The notes below the pieces were generated by a model. That model did not search any database and had not been told where the DNA came from. It saw nothing but the letters and a program-made list of their open reading frames with translations. Made by a program: the position numbers and the translations under genes. DNA of 64,000 nt, taken from assembly GCA_046331465.1 (NCBI GenBank), contig JAXLQV010000002.1, forward strand, positions 62,001-126,000. Direction: 5' to 3'. Numbering within the stretch: the stretch's first letter is position 1; each line of letters opens with the position of its first letter. The stretch is from UBA5066 sp046331465. Its GTDB lineage: Bacteria > Acidobacteriota > Thermoanaerobaculia > UBA5066. Below, in pieces: positions 32,779 to 41,051 of the stretch.

Positions 32779-33522
32779 TCAGGGGAGCGAAGGCCCCGCG
32801 GGGGCGGCGGCCGCGGGCTCTCCGCGGAAGCGGACGACGACGCGGACGTCCTCCGGCACCCCGTACGCGCGGAGGAGCCACGCCCTCACGAGCTCCTCCG
32901 TCTCGCGCCGGGCCGTCTCGCGGACGAGCGACACGTTCGTGCGCGCGCGCTGCGCGAGGATCCCGGTGAGGGAGGCGCGGAGCTCCTCGACGACGGGCGC
33001 CTCGTCGCGGAGGAGCGAGCTCTCCTTCGTCGTGATCGTCAGCCGCGACACGTCGACGGCCGGCGCGTTCCAGGCGATCGCCGGGGCGAGGACCGTGACG
33101 GTCCGCCCGGAGAGGCCGAATTCCCACGCGCCGTCGAGGTCGAGGACGTAGGTGAACGTCACGGGCGCCCGCGCCGAGACGACGACGTCGGGGAGCGGGA
33201 CGCCGAAGAGCTCCGTCGCGTCGCGCCGGTCGACGACCTCCACCTGCTTCAGCTCGGCCACCTGGAGCCGCTTCGTCCCGCGCAGCTCGGTGGCGGTGCT
33301 CGCGAAGGTCGTCGCGACCGTCCGGGTCCGGATCGCCGAGGCGAGCCTCGCGAGACCCTCCGAGGCGGCGGACGCCGACTCCCGGATCGCCTTCGGGATC
33401 GCCCCCGCCATCTCCCCCGGGAGACGCGCGAGCCGCCCGACGAGGACGGACGCGGCGACGAGGATCGCCAGGAGGAGCGCCCCGAGCGCGAAGAGGGCCC
33501 TCGAGGGGCTGCGGCCGGCCAT
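32779..33522 (-). CDS. membrane-anchored DUF4230-family protein
   Basis: The 247-residue protein has one N-terminal membrane segment (ALFALGALLLAILVAASVLVG) and an extracytoplasmic domain. The domain begins with TELRGTKRLQVAELKQVEVVDR and continues with ARAPVTFTYVLDLDG, the usual DUF4230 pattern. Function of the family is unknown. The gene lies entirely between two perfect 28-bp inverted repeats and points against its neighbours. TATTATA in the right repeat could be its -10. Confidence 0.75.
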   Translation of the reverse strand: MAGRSPSRALFALGALLLAILVAASVLVGRLARLPGEMAGAIPKAIRESASAASEGLARLASAIRTRTVATTFASTATELRGTKRLQVAELKQVEVVDRRDATELFGVPLPDVVVSARAPVTFTYVLDLDGAWEFGLSGRTVTVLAPAIAWNAPAVDVSRLTITTKESSLLRDEAPVVEELRASLTGILAQRARTNVSLVRETARRETEELVRAWLLRAYGVPEDVRVVVRFRGEPAAAAPAGPSLP

Positions 33523-33562
33523 CGCGCCGGCAAGGGTAGCCGATCCCGAGCCCTTCGTCCCG

Positions 33563-33590
33563 TATAATAGAAAATCAAGACCTGACCCCA
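33563..33590 (-). repeat. 28-bp inverted repeat, right arm
   Basis: Exact reverse complement of 32723-32750, starting TATAATAG and ending GACCTGACCCCA. It lies 25 bp before the mutL start, just ahead of that gene's presumed -10. Confidence 0.85.
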
Positions 33591-33615
33591 CGGCGCCTGC
33601 TACTCTCCCCGGCCG

Positions 33616-35457
33616 ATGGCGCGGATCGCGGTGCTGCCGGACGTGCTCGTCGACCAGATCGCCGCGGGCGAGGTCGTCGAGAGGCCGGCGTCGGTCGTCA
33701 AGGAGCTCGTCGAGAACGCGCTCGACGCGGGGGCGACGCGGGTCGACGTGGAGATCGAGGGGGGCGGCATCGCCCGCCTCGCGGTCGTCGACGACGGCTG
33801 CGGGATGGACCCCGACGACGCGCGCCTCGCGCTCGAGCGGCACGCGACGTCGAAGCTGAAGAGCGCCGAGGACCTCGCGCGGATCGGGAGCCTCGGCTTC
33901 CGGGGCGAGGCCCTCCCGTCGATCGCCTCGGTCTCGCGGCTCGTCCTGGCGACGTCGCCCGACGGCTCCGGCCTCGGCACCGAGGTCGTCGCCGACCGGG
34001 GCGCCTCGCCCGTCGTGAAGCCCGTCCGGCAGACGAAGGGGACGCGCGTCGTCGTCGAGGACCTCTTCGGGAACGTCCCGGCGCGGAGGAAGTTCCTGAA
34101 GTCGCAGGACGCCGAGCAGCGGGCGGTCGTGAAGACGCTGACGACGCTCGCCCTCTCGCGCCCCTCGGTCGCGTTCACGCTCCGCTCGGGGGAGCGCGAG
34201 CTCCTCGCGCTCCCGGCGGCTCCCTCGGTCCTCGACCGCTTCGCCGAGGTTATGGGGCGCGGCACGCTCCCGCGCGTCCTCCCGGTGGAGTTCCGCCACG
34301 CGGGGATGACGCTCCACGGGGCCGTCTCGCCGCCGGAGACGACGTTCGCGTCGCGGACGTTCCAGTGGCTCTACGTGAACGGCCGGGCGGCGCGCGACGG
34401 CTCCGTCGCGCACGCGGCGCGCCTCGCGGCCGAGGAGGCGCTCCTCGGCGAGCGGAGTCCGGCCTGGGTCCTCCACGTCGGCTGCCCGCCGGAGAGGGTC
34501 GACCCGAACGTCCACCCGCAGAAGACCGAGGTCCGCTTCCTCGACCCCGGCTCCGTCCACGCGCTCGTCCACCGCGGGCTCCGGGCGGCGCTCCTCGAAG
34601 GGAAGGCGGCGACCGAGCTGCCGGCGTCGGTGCTCGCGGCCCCGTCCGGCGAGCTCCCGCGCGGCTGGGGAGACCCGCCCCCGGCCGCGGCCGCGCTCGC
34701 CGAGACCCTCGGGCTCTGGGACGGCGCGCGAGGCGGGACGGGCCCGGGCGTCCCGCCGGCCGGCGCCGACGGAACCGGGTCGACCCCGTTCGCCTTCGGT
34801 CCCTCGCGCGGCTCGTGGGATGGCGCCCCGGCGGCCGCCTCGGTCGCGTCGCCCGCCGGCACGCTCCGGCTCCTCGGCCAGTACCGGGAGTCGTACCTCG
34901 TGGCGGAGGGGGCCGACGGCCTCGTCCTCGTCGACCAGCACGTCGCGCACGAGAGGGTCCGCTTCGAGCGGATCCGCGGCCGGCTCGACGGCCCGGGGCT
35001 CGCCTCGCAGGCGCTCCTTGCTCCGGTGACGTTCGAGGCGGCGCCCGAGGAGGCAGAGGCCCTCCGGAGGGCCGACGCGGTCCTCGCCGCCTCGGGCTTC
35101 TCCGTCTCCGAGCTCGCGGGGCGCCTCTTCGTCGTCTCGGCGGCGCCGGCCGACTGCGCGGCCGAGAAGGTCGTACCGGTCCTCCGCGACCTCCTCTCGC
35201 GGCTCTCCGACGCGGCCGAAACCGGCGCGGCTCCCGGCGCGGAGAGCGTATCGAGGATGAAGGACGCCCTCGCCGCCTCGCTCGCCTGCCGCGGCGCGAT
35301 CACCGTGAACCGGCGGCTCGCCCCGGAGGAGGCGGCCCGCCTCCTCGCCGACCTCTCCTCCTGCCGCGACCCGTGGACCTGCCCCCACGGGCGCCCCATC
35401 CTCCTCACGCTCGCCCACGCCGAGGTGCTGAAGCGCTTCGGAAGGAGCTCCGGATGA
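33616..35457 (+). CDS. mutL: DNA mismatch repair protein MutL
   Basis: The 613-residue protein is the mismatch-repair ATPase that links MutS to strand incision. The N-terminal GHKL ATPase is complete (IAAGEVVERPASVVKELVENALDAG, DDGCGM, SLGFRGEAL, KGTRVVVEDLF). A Pro/Ala-rich linker spans about 350-415. The C-terminal domain has DQHVAHERVRFE (440-451), fitting the metal-binding DQHA(x)2E(x)4E endonuclease motif except for Val at the Ala position, plus CPHGRP from residue 589. It is therefore predicted to be a nicking MutL, as in bacteria without MutH. TACTCT lies 9 nt before the ATG. The stop overlaps the next gene (ATGA). No mutS is in the window. Confidence 0.97.
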   Translation: MARIAVLPDVLVDQIAAGEVVERPASVVKELVENALDAGATRVDVEIEGGGIARLAVVDDGCGMDPDDARLALERHATSKLKSAEDLARIGSLGFRGEALPSIASVSRLVLATSPDGSGLGTEVVADRGASPVVKPVRQTKGTRVVVEDLFGNVPARRKFLKSQDAEQRAVVKTLTTLALSRPSVAFTLRSGERELLALPAAPSVLDRFAEVMGRGTLPRVLPVEFRHAGMTLHGAVSPPETTFASRTFQWLYVNGRAARDGSVAHAARLAAEEALLGERSPAWVLHVGCPPERVDPNVHPQKTEVRFLDPGSVHALVHRGLRAALLEGKAATELPASVLAAPSGELPRGWGDPPPAAAALAETLGLWDGARGGTGPGVPPAGADGTGSTPFAFGPSRGSWDGAPAAASVASPAGTLRLLGQYRESYLVAEGADGLVLVDQHVAHERVRFERIRGRLDGPGLASQALLAPVTFEAAPEEAEALRRADAVLAASGFSVSELAGRLFVVSAAPADCAAEKVVPVLRDLLSRLSDAAETGAAPGAESVSRMKDALAASLACRGAITVNRRLAPEEAARLLADLSSCRDPWTCPHGRPILLTLAHAEVLKRFGRSSG

Positions 35458-36374
35458 CCTCGGGCCGCGACCTCTTCGCGCCGAAGCTCGGCCTCACGCT
35501 GCCGCTCTGCGGCCTCCACTTCGTCTTCTTCCTGCTCGCGGCGATGAACCCGAAGAGGGTCGTCGAGCTCTTCGGCTTCTGGCCGCACCAGGCGCTCGCG
35601 CAGCCGTGGGGCTTCGTGACGTTCCAGTTCCTCCACTCCGGGCCCATGTCGCTCTTCTTCGGCGCGTTCGCGCTCTACATCCTCGGGAGCGCGCTGGAGG
35701 GGGAGTGGGGGACGGGGGAGTACACGGCGTTCTGGGGCGTCGCGACGCTCGGGGCCTCGCTCTCGGCCTGGACGCTCGGGACGCCTCTCCTCAGCGACCC
35801 GTTCGTCGTGCCGATCTCGATGCTCTTCGCCTACGCCTTCCTCTTCCCCGAGACGCAGTTCCTCGTCTTCTTCGTCATCCCGGTGAAGGTGAAGTGGCTC
35901 GCCTGGCTGAGCGCGGCGTTCCTCGCGTTCGCGTTCTTCGGCGACCTCGTCACGTACGGCGCCGGTCCGGCGCTGGTGAGGGTGCTCGGGGCGGGGGCCG
36001 GTTTCCTCTTCTTCTGGGTCCGGCACCACGGGCGATTCAAGGCGCGGAAGGCGGCCCGGGAGGCGGTCGTGGCGGTGAAGACGGCGGCCGTCGTCCGGCA
36101 GGACGAGGCCCTCGAGAAGAGGAACCGCGAGCTCTTCCCGCGCGTCGAGGCGCTCCGCGCCTCGGAGAAGGCCGGCGTCGCGCCCCCGGGGGGCGAGGGG
36201 CTCCGGAACGAGCTCGGGCGCCTCGTCGTGCCGGGCGTCAACATCTGCAAGCCGGTCGACTTCAAGGGGGACCGCGACATCACCTGCCTCCGCTGCGAGG
36301 GCTTCGCCGAGTGCTCGCTCCGCTACCTCTCCGGGCAGCCGGAGGAGATCGTCGTGAAGAAGCGGGACGGCTGA
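35454..36374 (+). CDS. rhomboid-like membrane protein, probably catalytically inactive
   Basis: The 306-residue protein starts at the ATGA overlap with mutL. It has about six membrane segments in rhomboid order (FVTFQFLHSG, ALYILGSALEGEWGTGEY, then VPISMLFAYAFLFPE). The GxSG serine motif expected in the fourth segment is missing; the position reads VVPISMLFA, so proteolysis is unlikely. After the membrane part a helical stretch leads to a Cys-containing tail (NICKPVD, TCLRCEG, ECSLRY) that could bind a metal. The role is unknown. Confidence 0.75.
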   Translation: MTSGRDLFAPKLGLTLPLCGLHFVFFLLAAMNPKRVVELFGFWPHQALAQPWGFVTFQFLHSGPMSLFFGAFALYILGSALEGEWGTGEYTAFWGVATLGASLSAWTLGTPLLSDPFVVPISMLFAYAFLFPETQFLVFFVIPVKVKWLAWLSAAFLAFAFFGDLVTYGAGPALVRVLGAGAGFLFFWVRHHGRFKARKAAREAVVAVKTAAVVRQDEALEKRNRELFPRVEALRASEKAGVAPPGGEGLRNELGRLVVPGVNICKPVDFKGDRDITCLRCEGFAECSLRYLSGQPEEIVVKKRDG

Positions 36375-36385
36375 GGGGCGCCGGT

Positions 36386-36391
36386 TAGAAT
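36386..36391 (+). promoter_or_regulatory. -10 element of the 36401 gene
   Basis: TAGAAT lies 9 nt before the ATG, leaving room for a leader of only about two bases. An almost identical block, TAGAATCCGG, precedes the gene at 52457. Confidence 0.55.
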
Positions 36392-36400
36392 CCGGCCCCG

Positions 36401-36931
36401 ATGACGCCGCTCCTCGCGCTCCTGTCGCTTTTCTGGCTGGCCGACCCCTCCTCGGCGAAGGACGTCCCGCCCCCGCCCGGCGGCCGCTTCGAAGCGGAGA
36501 TGACGAAGGTCGTCTCCGAGCGGGCGAAGGTCGAGATGCAGGGGCTCCTCGCGCAGCTCGAGCGGGCCTCGCAGCCCGCCGAGACGAAGGCCCTCGTCAA
36601 GCGCCGCCTCGCCGGCCTGAAGGTCGCGGTCTACACGACGGCGAAGGGTTGGGAGGAGACGGTCGCCTTCTACGAGGGGGCGCCGCTCCACGCCTACTTC
36701 CTGAAGGGGGAGCGGGACATCCTCGCCGACCTCCGCGACTACGCGCGGGCGGCCGGCATCCCCGTCGATCCCGAGGCGGAGAAGAGGTGGACGGGGAAGT
36801 CGGCGAAGACGGCGCGCTTCACGAACGGGGACGAGACGCTCCAGGTCGTCGTGGAGGACCACCTGATCGACCCGCGCGACGGGAAGGTCACGGCGACGAC
36901 GGTGGTCCTCGTGACGAGCCTCGGGAGCTGA
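36401..36931 (+). CDS. secreted protein of unknown function
   Basis: The 176-residue product has a signal-peptide-like start (TPLLALLSLFWLADPSSA). The mature part is charged and mixed alpha/beta, with LKVAVYTTAKGWEETVAFYEGAP and a C-terminal strand TATTVVLVTSLGS. I do not recognise the family. It ends 1 bp before the convergent DinB gene. Confidence 0.7.
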   Translation: MTPLLALLSLFWLADPSSAKDVPPPPGGRFEAEMTKVVSERAKVEMQGLLAQLERASQPAETKALVKRRLAGLKVAVYTTAKGWEETVAFYEGAPLHAYFLKGERDILADLRDYARAAGIPVDPEAEKRWTGKSAKTARFTNGDETLQVVVEDHLIDPRDGKVTATTVVLVTSLGS

Positions 36932-36932
36932 G

Positions 36933-37451
36933 TCAGACGGCCGGGGCGGCGACGCCCCAGGCGGCCCAGCCCTCCGCCGTCGGGCCGTAGAGCGCGGGAG
37001 GCCTCAGCCCCGCCTCGCGCATCAGGACCGTCATCTGGGCCCTGTGGTGGGCCTGGTGCGCGACGAGGACGAAGAGGCTGAAGCCGCGGCGCCACCTCTC
37101 GCCGTAGAGCTCGTCCACGCTCTCGAGGTCGGCGTCGGACCACTCCCGCACCTTCCCGGCGACCGAGGCGCTCGCGCGGTCGTACGCCGCCGCGACCTCG
37201 TCCATCGTCGCGGGAAGGGGCTCGGCGATGAACCCGTTCTCGCCGACGCGCGGCCCGTCGACGGCGAGGCCGAGGTGGCCGGGCAGCTCGACGCAGCTCT
37301 CGACGAGGTGCCAGCCGAGGCGGCCGAGGCTTCGGGAGGCGGGGGTCCCGGAGTGGCCCATCTTCGCCGCCGGGACGGTACGGATCGCCTCGAGCGTCTT
37401 CTTCCGCTCGTCGGCCCAGATCTCGAGGAAGTCGTCGATGCGTCGGAACAT
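36933..37451 (-). CDS. DinB-family protein
   Basis: The 172-residue four-helix-bundle protein has the DinB/YfiT-like metal-site histidines: LGWHLVES, and HQAHHRAQ near residue 135. AAAGGAGG lies about 8 nt upstream of the ATG. Family members are metal-dependent enzymes, often thiol-transferases, with varied roles. The WYL regulator 56 bp upstream on the same strand is a common partner and probably controls it. Confidence 0.88.
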   Translation of the reverse strand: MFRRIDDFLEIWADERKKTLEAIRTVPAAKMGHSGTPASRSLGRLGWHLVESCVELPGHLGLAVDGPRVGENGFIAEPLPATMDEVAAAYDRASASVAGKVREWSDADLESVDELYGERWRRGFSLFVLVAHQAHHRAQMTVLMREAGLRPPALYGPTAEGWAAWGVAAPAV

Positions 37452-37507
37452 GGCGTGGTCCTCCTTTGCACGGAGGACTCTGCGCGCCCCCTCCTGACAC
37501 CCTCCTG

Positions 37508-38206
37508 TCAGGAGACCGCGTCCCCTTCCTCCGACTCCATGAGCCGCTCGTAGTCGGCGAGCGTCCGCCCCGGCTCCGCCTCGAAGCGTTCCTCGAGCGG
37601 CGTCAGGGCGCGGATCCGGTCGAGGCGGAAGGTCCGGAAGCCGGCCCGCATCTCGCACCAGGCGGCGAGGGACCAGCTCGTCCCCCAGAAGAAGAGGCCG
37701 AGGGGCTGCAGGACGCGCACGCTCCGCTCGCCGTCCGCCCTCGCGTACGCGACGCGGACCTTCCTCCTTTCCCGCGCGGCGGCCCGAAGCGTCTCGAGGT
37801 GCGCGAGCGTCCGCCGCGGGACGTGGAAGCCGGGGGCGAAGAGGTTCGCCCCGGAGAGGCGCTCCCGGAGCGCCGGCGGGAGGACCGCCTCGATCCGGGA
37901 GAGGGCCGAGCGGGCGGCCCCGGAGAGCTCCTCCCCGCCCCAGGCCTGCGTGATCCGCGCCCCGAGGACGAGCGCCTCGACCTCGTCGGGCGTGAACATG
38001 AGGGGAGGAAGCTCGAAGTGCCGCGGGAGGCGGTAGCCGACCCCCGCCTCGCTCTCCACGGGGATCCCCGAGGCCGACAGGTCGCGGACGTCGCGGTAGA
38101 CGGTCCTCTCGGCGACGCCGACCTCGCGCGCGATCCGCGCGGCCGTCGTGATCCTGTCGCGCCGGAGGATCTGGACGATCTGGAAGAGCCGGTCGGCCCG
38201 CCTCAC
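37508..38206 (-). CDS. HTH/WYL-domain transcriptional regulator (YafY-like)
   Basis: The 232-residue protein has an N-terminal winged helix (RLFQIVQILRRDRITTAARIAREVGVAERTVYRDV) and a C-terminal WYL-type domain with FWGTSWSLAAWCEMR and FRTFRLDRI. Here the WYL signature is degenerate (WSLAAW). The GTG start is preceded by TAGCCT at a 6-nt gap. It is the likely regulator of the downstream dinB-like gene. Confidence 0.88.
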   Translation of the reverse strand: MRRADRLFQIVQILRRDRITTAARIAREVGVAERTVYRDVRDLSASGIPVESEAGVGYRLPRHFELPPLMFTPDEVEALVLGARITQAWGGEELSGAARSALSRIEAVLPPALRERLSGANLFAPGFHVPRRTLAHLETLRAAARERRKVRVAYARADGERSVRVLQPLGLFFWGTSWSLAAWCEMRAGFRTFRLDRIRALTPLEERFEAEPGRTLADYERLMESEEGDAVS

Positions 38207-38232
38207 GGGAGGAGGCTACCCCCGAAACGGAA

Positions 38233-38256
38233 AGGAGGGGCCGCGCGGCCCCTCCT
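38233..38256 (-). terminator. terminator-like hairpin
   Basis: AGGAGGGGCCG pairs with CGGCCCCTCCT around a 2-base turn. The flanking AACGGA/TCCGTT can lengthen the stem. Reading leftward it follows the 38285 gene and is trailed by TTCCGTTTCGG, so it probably ends that transcript. Confidence 0.5.
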
Positions 38257-38284
38257 CCGTTCCCGGTACGTCGTGGCGCCCGCG

Positions 38285-38878
38285 TCAGCTCTTCAGGGCC
38301 TCGGCGGCCACGGCCGCGTTCACGGCCTCCTCGCGGCGCTTCTTCTCCTGGAAGTAGGCGAAGACCTGCCACGCGCCGAACGCGACGAGGAGGGCCGGCC
38401 ACCAGTCGAGGAGGAACTCGAGGTTGATGGAGAAGACCTTGTTGAGGAGGAGGAAGAGGCCGACGAGCATCAGGAAGATGCCGAACGTCAGGCCGCCGTC
38501 TGCCTTCATCGGTTTCTCCTCGCCGAAGAACCCGGGCTCCGGCATCCCGGTCGAGTTGATCGCCCGCGCCTGCCGCACGGCGTCGATCAGGACGAAGACC
38601 CACCAGAACGGGATGAGCATCCCGATCGGGCCGGAAGAGTGGTCGGCGATGGCGATGAGCATCACCAGGATCGCGAAGAAGACGATCCCGCGCTTGTAGA
38701 GGCCGAGGTAGACGTGCCCCATGCCGGTGAGGAACGAGAGGAGCCCGGCCGTCGCGGGGTTCTTGCCTGGAGGCGCCGCGGGGCGCGGCGGTGCGGCCGG
38801 GGCGGGAGGCACGTAGGCGACCGGCGGGAGCGCGGACGCGATCGGGGGGGGCGGCGGGGTGTTGAGGTTGTCGTTCAT
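38285..38878 (-). CDS. polytopic membrane protein (TM2/LiaF-like segments)
   Basis: The 197-residue protein begins with a Pro/Ala-rich cytoplasmic stretch of about 45 residues. About five membrane segments follow: GLLSFLTGMGHVYLGLYKRG (TM2-like), IVFFAILVMLIAIA, MLIPFWWVFVLIDAV, LTFGIFLMLVGLFLLLN and FLLDWWPALLVAFGAW. The last pair resembles the LiaI/LiaF-type membrane domain. AGAAGGTGA upstream fixes the ATG start. It probably senses or maintains the envelope; no specific role can be stated. Confidence 0.8.
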   Translation of the reverse strand: MNDNLNTPPPPPIASALPPVAYVPPAPAAPPRPAAPPGKNPATAGLLSFLTGMGHVYLGLYKRGIVFFAILVMLIAIADHSSGPIGMLIPFWWVFVLIDAVRQARAINSTGMPEPGFFGEEKPMKADGGLTFGIFLMLVGLFLLLNKVFSINLEFLLDWWPALLVAFGAWQVFAYFQEKKRREEAVNAAVAAEALKS

Positions 38879-38899
38879 CGGCGTCACCTTCTGGGCTCG

Positions 38900-39700
38900 T
38901 CAGGCTCGCTGCGTTCCGTGGAGCGGGGTGTCTTGCCCTGCCCGATCCAAGGAACGCAAAGTCGGGGACTGCGGTTCGCGCGCCGGCCGCGGGGCGGCGG
39001 GCTCGGCCTCCTGCCGGCTCCCGAAGAGCCGGCCGAGGAGGATCTCGGCCCAGGCTGCCGTCTTCGCCCTGCCGACGGCGAGCGTCCGGTAGACGCGGTA
39101 GTCGAGCTGCTGGGTGAGGGGCTTCTTCCGCTGGCTCGCGAGGACCGTGTCGAGCTTCTCTCCGGCCACGGCCTTCGCCTCGGCGAGGGCGCGCTCGCCG
39201 GCGGCGGTCATGCCGCTCGCCCCGCTCCGCGCGGCGGAGAGGGGGTCGACGCCGAGGACGGCCACGAGGACGAGGCAGGCGGCGTAGGCGAGGGCGACCA
39301 CCACCCGCCAGTCGCTCCGGAGCCTGCGGAAGCGGCTCGTCTCGACGACGTTCGTCGTCCGGCGGGGGTGCCCCGCCGGGACCGCGAGGAGCCGGCGGAG
39401 GAGGGCGGGGGAGGGCTCCGGAGCGGCGAGCGCGCCGGGGGCGAGGAGCGCGAGCGTCTCGCGGGCCGCGACGCGCGGAGGCTCGCTCGCGGCGAGGGCG
39501 GCGAGCGAAGTGGCGAGGCCCGCGGGCGGATCGGGGACCGCGAGGGCGGCGAGGAGCCTGTCGTTCTCCTCAAAGTCCGTGAGGAGCGGGCCGCACTCCT
39601 CGCAGAAGGAGGCGTGGCTCGCGACCTCGGGCGGAACGGGGACCCCCCCCGCGAGGAGGGCGGCCTCGACCCGGCGGCACGGCGTGGCGGGCGTGCTCAC
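38900..39700 (-). CDS. zinc-finger anti-sigma factor (membrane-bound)
   Basis: The 266-residue protein starts at a GTG that overlaps the sigma-factor stop (GTGA). Residues about 29-36 are H-ASF-C-EE-C, the HxxxCxxC zinc motif of anti-sigma domains. A single membrane segment (VVVALAYAACLVLVAVLGV) lies near 140, with an extracytoplasmic C-terminal part. The gene order and overlap make it the cognate inhibitor of the upstream ECF sigma factor. Confidence 0.85.
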   Translation of the reverse strand: MSTPATPCRRVEAALLAGGVPVPPEVASHASFCEECGPLLTDFEENDRLLAALAVPDPPAGLATSLAALAASEPPRVAARETLALLAPGALAAPEPSPALLRRLLAVPAGHPRRTTNVVETSRFRRLRSDWRVVVALAYAACLVLVAVLGVDPLSAARSGASGMTAAGERALAEAKAVAGEKLDTVLASQRKKPLTQQLDYRVYRTLAVGRAKTAAWAEILLGRLFGSRQEAEPAAPRPAREPQSPTLRSLDRAGQDTPLHGTQRA

Positions 39701-40326
39701 GCGGCCCCTCCGGGCTGCGGCGTCAGGGCCCCGAAGAGCGGGCCGCGCGCGAGCGGGGCGGCGCCGATCCTCTCCCGCACGATCCGGGCGAGCTCGACCC
39801 GCGCCCGGTTCAGGCGCGACTTGACGGTGCCGTCGGGAAGGCCGAGGAGGTCGGCGATCTCGCGGTAGTCGAGGCCGTCGAGGTCGCGCATCTGGACGAC
39901 CTCGGCCAGCTCGTCGGGGAGCTGGGCGAGGGCGTCGAGGAGGAAGCGGAGCCTCTCGCGGCGGACCGCGTCGGCCGACGGGTCGTCCGAGCCGGGAAGG
40001 AGCGTGACGAGCGCGTCGTCGCTCACGAACTGGAACCCCTTCTCCCGCCGCCTCTTGCGGTAGTGGTCGATGGAGAGGTTCCGCGAGAGCGTGGCGATCC
40101 ACGCGAGGAGGGAGGCCTCGGTCGGCTCGTACCGATCAAGGTTCTCCCAGACCTTCAGGAAGCAGTCCTGCGTCAGCTCCTCGGCCTCGGAGCGGTCGTA
40201 GGTGCGATGCCAGGCGATCCGGTAGACCTTGGCCGAGTAGCGCTCCACGAGCTCCCGCCACGCGAGGTCGTCGCCGTTCAGGCAGCGGGCGACGAGCTCG
40301 GCGTCGGGGTGGGGTGCGTTCGCCAT
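39697..40326 (-). CDS. ECF RNA polymerase sigma factor
   Basis: The 209-residue protein contains sigma region 2 (WRELVERYSAKVYRIAWHRT, EELTQDCFLKVWENLDRY, WIATLSRNLSIDHYRKRRR) and region 4 (LDALAQLPDELAEVVQMRDLDGLDYREIADLLGLPDGTVKSRLNRAR). It lacks regions 1 and 3, as ECF factors do. GAGGAG precedes the ATG. It is encoded directly upstream of its anti-sigma factor and divergent from a secreted protein gene that may belong to its regulon. Confidence 0.95.
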   Translation of the reverse strand: MANAPHPDAELVARCLNGDDLAWRELVERYSAKVYRIAWHRTYDRSEAEELTQDCFLKVWENLDRYEPTEASLLAWIATLSRNLSIDHYRKRRREKGFQFVSDDALVTLLPGSDDPSADAVRRERLRFLLDALAQLPDELAEVVQMRDLDGLDYREIADLLGLPDGTVKSRLNRARVELARIVRERIGAAPLARGPLFGALTPQPGGAA

Positions 40327-40382
40327 GGGTCTCCTCGATCGATAGGAACGGATGGAAAGGCCGTCGGGTTCCGCCCCGAGAC

Positions 40383-40388
40383 TATAAT
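40383..40388 (+). promoter_or_regulatory. consensus -10 (TATAAT) for the 40424 gene
   Basis: A perfect TATAAT stands out in this GC-rich genome, 35 bp before the start codon. A convincing -35 was not found at the matching distance. Confidence 0.5.
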
Positions 40389-40423
40389 TCCCGCTCCCGA
40401 CGACTTCGTCGAGGAGGGCACCC

Positions 40424-40978
40424 ATGCTTCCGGAAAGACGAGCGAGGGCACTGCAGCTCCTTCCCGTCCTCGTCCTGCTCCTGGCGACGACCGATCTCCT
40501 CGCGCAGGCGCCTGCGGCGGGCGAATGGAAGTTGTTCCAGGAGTTCAATTTCCTGATCGGATCCTGGTCCGGGTCGGCGGAATCGGGGGGGCGCATCGGC
40601 GGCCGGGTCGTCACGTTCGGCCCGGAGGTCGACGGCGCGACGCTCGGCTACCGGGCGACGACGTTCTACCCGGCCAAGGACTCCCAGCCCGAGACGAAGA
40701 GCGAGGAGATCGCCCACATCGTCTACGACGGCGCGAAGGGTAAGTACGTCGCCATCGTCATCTTCTCGACGAAGGCCTGGGGAATCTTCGACGCCGAAAT
40801 CCGGCCCGACGGCTCGATCCGCTTCACCTCCAGGGAGATGGCGAACCTCGAGGCAGGCGTGAAGTCCCGCTGGACGCTCGCGAGGAAGCCGGACGGTGCG
40901 CTCGCGGAGGACCTCGAGGTGGCTCTCCCGGGCAAGGACTTCGCCCCGTACGTGAAGGCGACCCTCACGAAGAAGTAG
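40424..40978 (+). CDS. secreted DUF1579-like protein
   Basis: The 184-residue product has a signal peptide (LLPVLVLLLATTDLLAQA). The mature domain begins FNFLIGSWSGSAE, the typical opening of DUF1579/lipocalin-like proteins, and continues as antiparallel strands (TLGYRATTFYP, YVAIVIFST). The function of the family is not defined. It is divergent from the ECF sigma gene. Confidence 0.75.
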   Translation: MLPERRARALQLLPVLVLLLATTDLLAQAPAAGEWKLFQEFNFLIGSWSGSAESGGRIGGRVVTFGPEVDGATLGYRATTFYPAKDSQPETKSEEIAHIVYDGAKGKYVAIVIFSTKAWGIFDAEIRPDGSIRFTSREMANLEAGVKSRWTLARKPDGALAEDLEVALPGKDFAPYVKATLTKK

Positions 40979-41051
40979 CAGCCCGGGAGCCCGTTCACCC
41001 CGGGGTGGTACCCTCCGCCTCCCGCGCGTCCTGCGCGGTCAAGGGGATTCC

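Noticed and set aside
37508..38603. Minus-strand open frame spanning the WYL regulator and beyond
   Set aside because: Only the frame used for the WYL gene encodes recognisable domains; the longer frame reads as Arg/Pro/Gly-rich noise upstream and is DinB only in its last third.
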